The translations under genes were made by a program, and so were the position numbers. Shown in pieces: positions 57,812-64,000 of a stretch of DNA of 64,000 nt (positions are counted from its first letter, which is position 1; every line of letters begins with the position of its first letter). The stretch is from Calvatia gigantea (Eukaryota; Basidiomycota; Agaricomycetes; Agaricales; Lycoperdaceae), in assembly GCA_025093985.1 (NCBI GenBank), contig JACAAK010000001.1, forward strand, positions 1,550,001 to 1,614,000, given 5' to 3'. The notes under the pieces are model-generated. The model made no database searches. It saw nothing but the letters and a program-made list of their open reading frames with translations, and was not told where the DNA came from.

Positions 57812-58815
57812 TCAAGATGGCGATTGGGATTGGGATTGTTGTAATGCTGCGAACGCCATGCTTTGTTCTATCGTGGCACGTGGGATACCATCTGGGAGAG
57901 GGGTATGAGCGCTTGGCCGGGTAGGGCTCGTAGGATCCTCAGGGGATGGGTCTCGGGATTGACCACTATCAATATCTATGTCGCTTTCAGATCCATTCGG
58001 AGAGTTGGACCCCGCAAGAACATAGTGGCCGGAGCTGTTGGTTCTCACGAGATTGGTATAATAGTCGCTAAGAATGTCGCGTGTACACTGGAAAAACGAC
58101 AAGCATAGACGGTAAGGATCGGTTGTCTAATGGAGTAGCGCCATTTGGGAAGGGATGATGAATTGAAAACTGCTAACCATTAATTGCCAGTCGATGGTCA
58201 ATAAAAATTCTCGCTCTAGCGAGTTGAGTTCTGTGACTGTTATTCCGCCGACCTTGGCATAAAGTTGATTTGTGCAGAAGGTGTCACAGAAACCCTTGCT
58301 AGAAACGGTGATGGCTGCAATGATGAAGCGGTGGCAAGTGAGGGATGTGAAGATGAAAATGGGCGTCCGGGCGCTGATCTGATCAATGTAATATAATGTG
58401 AGCAGGAGACATGCTTTCTTGGAGGACGTTAGACATGCTCCAACACACAGAATATTGAGGGACAGGCGCCAGACGAACCTCAACATTTGTGAAGCGAACA
58501 ATGCGCCTCAAATAGTCAAGCACCGATATGTTGGGTACCGAGCGTGAGTGAAATCTGGTTAGGTTTTCACTAGAAGGGAGCGGTCAGGAAAGTAAGAACG
58601 TGCGTGGACCAGGGGATTGTCTCACGGCAGTAAGGGAATTCTGTCATTATGGGTCATCAAACGTTGCAACATGTCGGCTAAATCGCGATGGGCTGTTAGC
58701 TTGTGTCCTACTGAGGAGATTTTAGAAAGTTACCTATGAGCTCGACAAGAGAGTCGATGGGAGCATCCTCAAAAGCGGCCGGTAACTCGACCCTATCTGA
58801 GCTCGAGGATTCCAT
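57812..58815 (-). CDS. Pho80-like cyclin
   Basis: About five exons. In order: MESSSSDRVELPAAFEDAPI with DSLVELIADMLQRLMTHNDR, FHSRSVPNISVLDYLRRIVR, ACLLLTLYYIDQISARTPIF, TCHRFIIAAITVSSKGFCDT, YAKVGGITVTELNSLEREFL and LLTIDWQLM. This is the cyclin PHO80-like box (YIDR, HR(F/L)..A, SK, N..Y...GG). After it come ILSDYYTNLVR and a Ser/Pro/Asp-rich tail. Such cyclins pair with a Pho85-type kinase in nutrient, polarity or glycogen control. The ATG at 58815 is the first in frame after an upstream stop. It is convergent with the kinase gene and divergent from RPL12. Confidence 0.88.
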
Positions 58816-59078
58816 AGACCCATTGCATGCGATAGCCGCTGCGGCAGGCGAGCGATTGGTGTTGATCGATGACCCGCACCATCACCAGACCAGAAGCTCT
58901 AGCATAATAAGCGCAAATATTTAAGACGCAACCTCAGCCCACCAACCTTCTGAAGTTATGTCTGTACAGTTCATCAGCGGAACCTAAACCTTAATTTACT
59001 GATCCCCCATTGGTGCTTGCTGATCATTGCCCAGCAGTACCGCCAGTCGCCGCCCGCCCACCCACCCACCCCCTCACC

Positions 59079-59744
59079 ATGGCCCCCAAAATCGTACGTG
59101 ATCATGCGCGATGTACGGCTTAAGTCTCCCCATTCACCGATCGACTACAGGACCCTAATGAGATAAAAATTATTTACCTCCGTGCGACCGGTGGTGAAGT
59201 CGGTGCCTCATCTGCTTTGGCTCCCAAAATTGGTCCTCTTGGTCTTGTGCGCATGACATCTATCAGTTGAATATATGCTGATCTTGACAGTAATTATCAA
59301 CAGTCACCGAAGAAGGTTGGCGAAGACATTGCAAAGGCGACCGGTGCATGGAAGGGTCTACGCGTTACCGTCCAACTCACAATTCAAAACCGTCAAGCCG
59401 CTGTCTCCGTTGTTCCCTCTGCATCCTCATTAGTCATCCGTGCTCTTAAAGGTGCGAAATCTTGGCAGACCTTCAATCTCGACGCTGGCGCTGACGTTGA
59501 TGCAGAACCCCCTCGCGACCGAAAGAAAGAAAAGAACATCAAGCATACCGGCAACATTCCCTTGGACGAGATTTACGATATTGCACGTACAATGAGGGAA
59601 AAATCACTAGCGAAGGAGTTTTCAGGCACTGTGAAGGAGATTTTGGGCACTGCTCAGAGTGTTGGTTGCACTGTGGATGGCAAACCCGCTCATGATATCA
59701 TTGATGCTATTAATGCCGGTGAGATCGAGGTTCCTGCGCAGTAA
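59079..59744 (+). CDS. RPL12: 60S ribosomal protein uL11 (Rpl12)
   Basis: Four exons (59079-59093, 59151-59246, 59304-59451, 59506-59744) give 165 residues, exactly the eukaryotic length. It starts [20 protein letters not shown] and continues with [20 protein letters not shown], the proline-rich loop of uL11, then [20 protein letters not shown] and [18 protein letters not shown], and ends [20 protein letters not shown]. It binds 25S rRNA at the base of the P-stalk, where translation GTPases act. The first exon encodes only five residues, as is common for fungal ribosomal protein genes. Confidence 0.97.
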
Positions 59745-61401
59745 ACATATTGTCTAGTGTTTTGTCTATCCATTCGTCCTTCCACTTGCCCGAGTTGCTC
59801 TGGTGCCGTGATCGACCGGTGGATTCATCAACAATGATTCAAGCACAACGGATCGTGTCTTGGCGGTTGACGGGCCCGCTCCCAGAGATCCTTTCTTTCC
59901 AGAAACTCTGTGATTTGGAAGGGGGTCGCGAGACAAACAGTGCAGGAGTCTCCTGTGCAAGTATCCCTCTGCCTCCATATGCACCCAATAGGACTATGAG
60001 GTATCTCATCGGTGTTTCTATCCCGACAAGAATTTCATGAATTCTACTGAAGTTGCTGTCACCCAAGGAAAATATTAACCGATTTGGTTAAGATGGAAGT
60101 AGGTTCCTTTCTTTCTCATTCTCTGAATTGAATGACAGAGATTCATGAAATCCATGTGCTCAATTTGATTTATCCTCTCTTATCTGCACGAAGTTAATGG
60201 GGAATTTCAGATCCTAAGTACATCGTGTGGTCAACCTACAGCAGTAGCCGGGGCGAGAATTGTATAAATTCTCATATCTCCCTTTCTCTGCTGTGCTGCT
60301 GGTTTGACGACAGATGGGAAAGCATCAAAACCATGACTCTCTTTCTATTAGTTCCCATTTCACCGACCAGGACTACAAGCCCAGTAATGAGGGTCCATCG
60401 CCACCTATGTAATTTGATCCTGGCGGTGACGACACGAAGACACTGGAGGCTTGTGGGGTTTTCAGCATTTGCTGGGAGGGGCAACAGCCACAGTTCTCTA
60501 TGGTGTGTACTAAAGGATGCAATCCGATGAGTGGGTTCACCCGACGCACCACCTTCTTCTTAAGAGACGCGTCTTACTACTAGGAGGACATCAAACCACC
60601 CAGCGCCTAGGATGGAACTTTAAACAAACATCGCAGTCTACCATCATTCAACGAGGTCGAGATGACAGCGTGGCTATTTCTACCCTGAGGCTAAGCAGTG
60701 AAAGTATATCCTGTCGCCACTCCAGGTGCCAATACCCCCGCTTGTTTGGTTTTGAACGGAAACACAGGGACGAAGCACCTACACTTTGTTAAAGGAGTAC
60801 AGAAGATTATCAGCACATGGGGAGCGGATTTAGTGAGAGCCGCACAGGACAATTTAGTTCTGGCCAACACACTCATGTCATACCGCAGCAAGCCAGAAGA
60901 CATTTGGACCTCCCTTTCAACTGCTCCGCAGTATTCAAACGACACAGACCGTGTGTCATCGTATTATTAGAGCCCTTGCATCTGTTTGCTGGAAGATTCT
61001 GGAAACGGTGCTGTCTTTTCTTTTTCTGTGTTGTTGATCTTGTTCTTGGCTGCTTGTAATCCTACACAACGAGAAAAGGTCCTGTGTGATCTGTCCAGGA
61101 CGCTGAATTTCGCCCCATTGAATGAAGGAATTGTTCTTTCTGACTACCATGTTAAACGAACCACTTACCATTATCTCGGGGACAGAAGTGGAAACTGCTT
61201 CCGTCACATCAGCAACTCACGAAGGGAACCAATGAACAGGCTCGGGCTTCTGATTAATCTAGACGTGATGTCGTCTTCTTTATCTTGTCCGCTATCTTTG
61301 GTCCATGTTCTGTCATCTTCTTGTTCCTTCCTTCATCGTACGCTGGTACCAAGTACAAAGGTATAAATACCCTAGGGCGCACACGATGCAGACCCCACAG
61401 C
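59745..61401. other. No confident gene
   Basis: Several frames of 70-125 codons exist (for example 60698-60970 +, 60986-61366 +) but none has a recognisable domain and no splice chain with conserved segments was found. One frame has a hydrophobic run (61005-61060, SFSVLLILFLAAC). A lineage-specific small gene or long untranslated regions are possible. Confidence 0.3.
61362..61369 (+). promoter_or_regulatory. TATA box of the BTB-like gene
   Basis: TATAAATA 33 bp upstream of the ATG at 61402. Its position argues against a start upstream in the same open frame and suggests a very short leader. Confidence 0.45.
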
Positions 61402-63295
61402 ATGCTGAAAGCCCGACCAGATCGCTGGAGCACTAACCCGGTGCAAATCTCCAGCTTCATCGAATTCCCAGCTGCTGCAAAACTTCCTCCGGGTGCCTTA
61501 CCTGGCACACAGAACTTTTCATCTCCCACATGCGGGCTTGGTTGGAGATTTGACTTCTCCAGAAGTTTCCAGTATGAGGTCTCGAAATCGAACGCCGATG
61601 TCCAAGAACGAAGGGGTCGCATCACCGCGACTTTCAGAACTAACCAATGCACGGGAATGCAGTTCAGGAACTTGACTGTCACGGTTAACGTTGAATTCCT
61701 TGGCCGCAAGATTCGAGAAGAGTCCTCAACTTTCAAACAAGTTTTTAATCATACAGCCATCTCGCAGGATTTGCAAATCGGAGCTTACGTTGAACCTTTC
61801 CCTCATCAAGGCAAAACAACCTTCGAAATCACTGTCGCCTTCAATCCGAACGATAGATTATCCCTTCCCACTACTATCTCTCCTCATCTCACTCAAGCTC
61901 TAGCCTCGTCGCTGGATGGGCAAATGCTAATCAACACCAAATTCTACCTGTTCTCCGGCAAAGTCAAGGGCAAAGCTGGACGCCCTCGTGCCGTTTACGG
62001 CAATGCAGCACTTCTCACAGATACCTCCACTTATGTGCGAGATTGTAAGTCCGTACTTCGTTTATCTCCCTTCCCGCCTGTTCCTACCAGGATTTCTAGT
62101 ACTTTCCGACACCGGCTTTCAAGATGGTATTCCTTGCGGCCTTTACGAGGACGTTCCTGAGGTTCTCAGTCACCTGAAGGATGAATATTATGATTATGAC
62201 TCTGACAGTGACCTTGAATCGCTTCCTGATTTTGACGACGAAGAGGATGAATTTTCGTCAGCTGGACGGCTGATTGCGAACACTCAACCTCCTATTAGCA
62301 GCACAGGCGCAACCGATCTTGAAAATCCTCCACCGCAAAGGTTGATTGTGTATAGACCTTGACTACTGGGCCACCATTGTCATTAATTTCTTCTTTTAGT
62401 TCGCCACAAGATACTGCACAGGCGGATGGTGTGAGCAGCCCGCTCAAGTCCAAACGTGATACACATGTTCGGGCATACGCAATCAACGGAACGGCTTGCC
62501 AAACGTGAGAGGTTCTCAGTTATTTCATGCTGATTGATCACTACCCCATTCCACCCTAGGTGGAAAGCCTTCGTGTATTATGCTTACACTGGTGAGACGC
62601 AATTTAAACTGTTGAAGTCCACCCCGAGGTTCGCCCTGTTCGCCACCCCCGCCACTGTTACTTTGGGGATGGGACATGATATCGCTTGTTCCCCCAAGTC
62701 TATGTACCGACTTGCTGACTATGTACGTCCAACAGGCATGACTTAAGTTCGTGCCTGAATATCTCTCTTCCTCCCGTATTCAGGCTGGTCTTCTTGCCCT
62801 CAAGAATCTTGCTAAGGAAGGGGTGGGCGTTGGATTATCGGAAGATAACGTAGTTACAGAATTGTTCTCCCGCTTCACCTCCAGGTAAGCAAGGCTGTGT
62901 CACGACTATATCTGTCCCTAATCTCCACCAGACATGACGAGATCATAGAGATGGAAGTTGACTTCCTTCTCAGAAATTTCACGCCAAAAGTGTCACAGGA
63001 TTTCGACGATGCCATCGAGTCGATTGTTGCCGGCTTTAGGCCATACTGTTACCGCACTCTAGCCTTTGCCATCAAGAGGTTGCATAACGAAGATTCCGCC
63101 ACTGCATGGGCTTCGCTGAAAGGCAGGCCGGGTTGTCTGTGTAAGTTTCACTCTCCGAAACGCCGAACTGCGGCTCATGATGAGCCTATCAGCCGCCAGT
63201 GTGTTGCAGGCCCCGAAAAAAGGGGCCAAGGGGAAACGACGTTTAGGCATTGTGAAGGATGCAGGTCGCTCGTGATATACTATTGGTGCTGGTGA
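61402..63295 (+). CDS. BTB/POZ-like domain protein
   Basis: About five exons. The N-terminal half (MLKARPDRWSTNPVQISSFI, FDFSRSFQYEVSKSNADVQE, NLTVTVNVEFLGRK, MLINTKFYLFSGKVKG) has a beta-rich look like a MATH-type adaptor, though I cannot confirm it. An acidic loop follows (DYDSDSDLESLPDFDDEEDE), then KAFVYYAYTGETQFKLLKS, CSPKSMYRLADY, AGLLALKNLAKEGVGVGLSE and VVTELFSRFTSRHDEIIEME, which is the end of a BTB domain with its 3-box-like helices. Proteins of this kind often bring substrates to Cul3 ubiquitin ligases. The last splice is uncertain: the gene ends either at 63295 or, with another acceptor, near 63280. Confidence 0.72.
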
Positions 63296-63798
63296 GGCTT
63301 TTGGAAAGTCAAGCGCGCGTTGACATCGTGCCTGTGAATGGGCGGCCAGAAACCTGAGGGATTCTATTTCTTATTCTGATCTTCTTTCCTTTCTATGCCT
63401 GCAGTTGTTCTTTTGTCCTAATTTTCAACATTTCAACACTGTTTTCTTTGACTGAGAGCTGTATAAAGCCACAGTGGCATTCTGTTGGTCAACACAGTGA
63501 AAGATGTTCTGCCTGCCTCAGCACTCAAGCTGGATGTGTTAGGAGGAAGCTGATTGATACTCACATTAAATTTCGGGGCTGTTGTCCAGGAGAAGTTGGT
63601 GTAAGATCTGAGTGTCTGTTATCCTATTCTATCTTGTAATGTGGTAATGTCTGTATGACGAACTGAATGTATATTTTTTTGTAAATGAGGGATTTGTTCT
63701 AGGTATCAAAACTACATGACACAGGTTTAAAGGTGATAGCTCAAATAAAATGGTGGGAAAGTCCAATTTTGTGGGCGAAAGGTTAGAGAGATGGTTAT
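63296..63798. other. Intergenic, no gene recognised
   Basis: Holds the 3' ends of the converging neighbours. Nothing else supported. Confidence 0.4.
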
Positions 63799-64000
63799 CT
63801 ATCTAAATGAAGATGTGCCACTTTGAAATAACTTCCCGGGTGTAAGGCTGGCATCGCTGGGGTAGAATGCTGCTGCATTGCCTAGATCTGTGCCTGTAGG
63901 ACCTGGAAGGGAACTCGGTGATGAAGGTTGCTGGTGGCTGATGGATGTTGGAGCAGGACCCGACGTTGGTAAGAGGATGGGCTGTACGGGCATTGTGTAG
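63799..64000 (-). CDS. C-terminal end of a Ser/Pro-rich protein (partial)
   Basis: An open frame on the minus strand enters from beyond the window and stops at 63799, ending PSDASLTPGKLFQSGTSSFR. It is low-complexity, rich in Ser, Pro, Thr and Gly, and codon choice looks genic. The rest of the protein lies outside, so no function can be given. Confidence 0.5.
   Translation of the reverse strand, partial: YTMPVQPILLPTSGPAPTSISHQQPSSPSSLPGPTGTDLGNAAAFYPSDASLTPGKLFQSGTSSFR

Overview
The window looks like nuclear DNA of a filamentous basidiomycete, most likely an Agaricomycete. The genes carry many short GT-AG introns of about 50-60 bp, they sit close together on both strands, and their products (Bub2, RACK1, Utp6, Got1, uL11, a Ran1-like kinase, a Pho80-like cyclin, a FucP-type transporter) have the usual fungal architecture. 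The species assignment is inference from style; nothing in the window names it.

Two gene-bearing flanks enclose a transposon nest. The left flank (about 0.3-7.4 kb) holds an adaptin-like large subunit (-), a Bub2-type TBC protein (+), an unassigned stretch and a small bZIP factor (-). The right flank (about 40.2-64 kb) holds a nucleoside hydrolase (-), RACK1 (+), a small acidic protein (-), a FucP-like MFS transporter (+), Got1 (-), a disordered Ser/Pro-rich protein (-), Utp6 (+), a Ran1/Ksp1-type kinase (+), a Pho80-type cyclin (-), ribosomal protein uL11/Rpl12 (+), a BTB-like protein (+) and the tail of another gene (-). These are mostly housekeeping genes with no sign of a gene cluster.

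The middle (7.6-39.7 kb) is made of nested mobile elements whose boundaries can be read to the base from target-site duplications. The oldest scaffold is a chromodomain Ty3/gypsy element, here called B (9808-34540, minus strand). Into it went a closely related element A (14384-28167, TSD GTGTG), a Tc1 transposon with an intact DD34E transposase (29156-30760, TA), a 231-bp TG...CA mini-element carrying a tRNA-like Pol III promoter (32736-32966, TSD GAATC), and a composite block with two copies of an unclassified 1.3-kb repeat around a third gypsy fragment, D. Element A in turn received a full-length Ty1/copia element (15653-22451, TSD GGATG) and a 628-bp solo LTR (23850-24477, TSD GTTTT). Flanking the nest are copia-type solo LTRs, a 1.8-kb foldback element with 735-bp arms, and an 817-bp element with perfect 33-bp inverted ends.

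Three points stand out. The gypsy family carries an extra, non-envelope ORF (285 codons) between pol and the 3' LTR, whose reading frame is intact in A apart from the copia insertion. Its LTR carries an 11-nt match to its own primer-binding site, placed as in Tf1-type self-priming. The 1.3-kb repeat carries at least nine copies of the octamer TTAGATTA in both orientations. Nearly all stop codons traced in the retroelements are C-to-T (or G-to-A) transitions, often CGA to TGA, which points to cytosine methylation or RIP-like decay.
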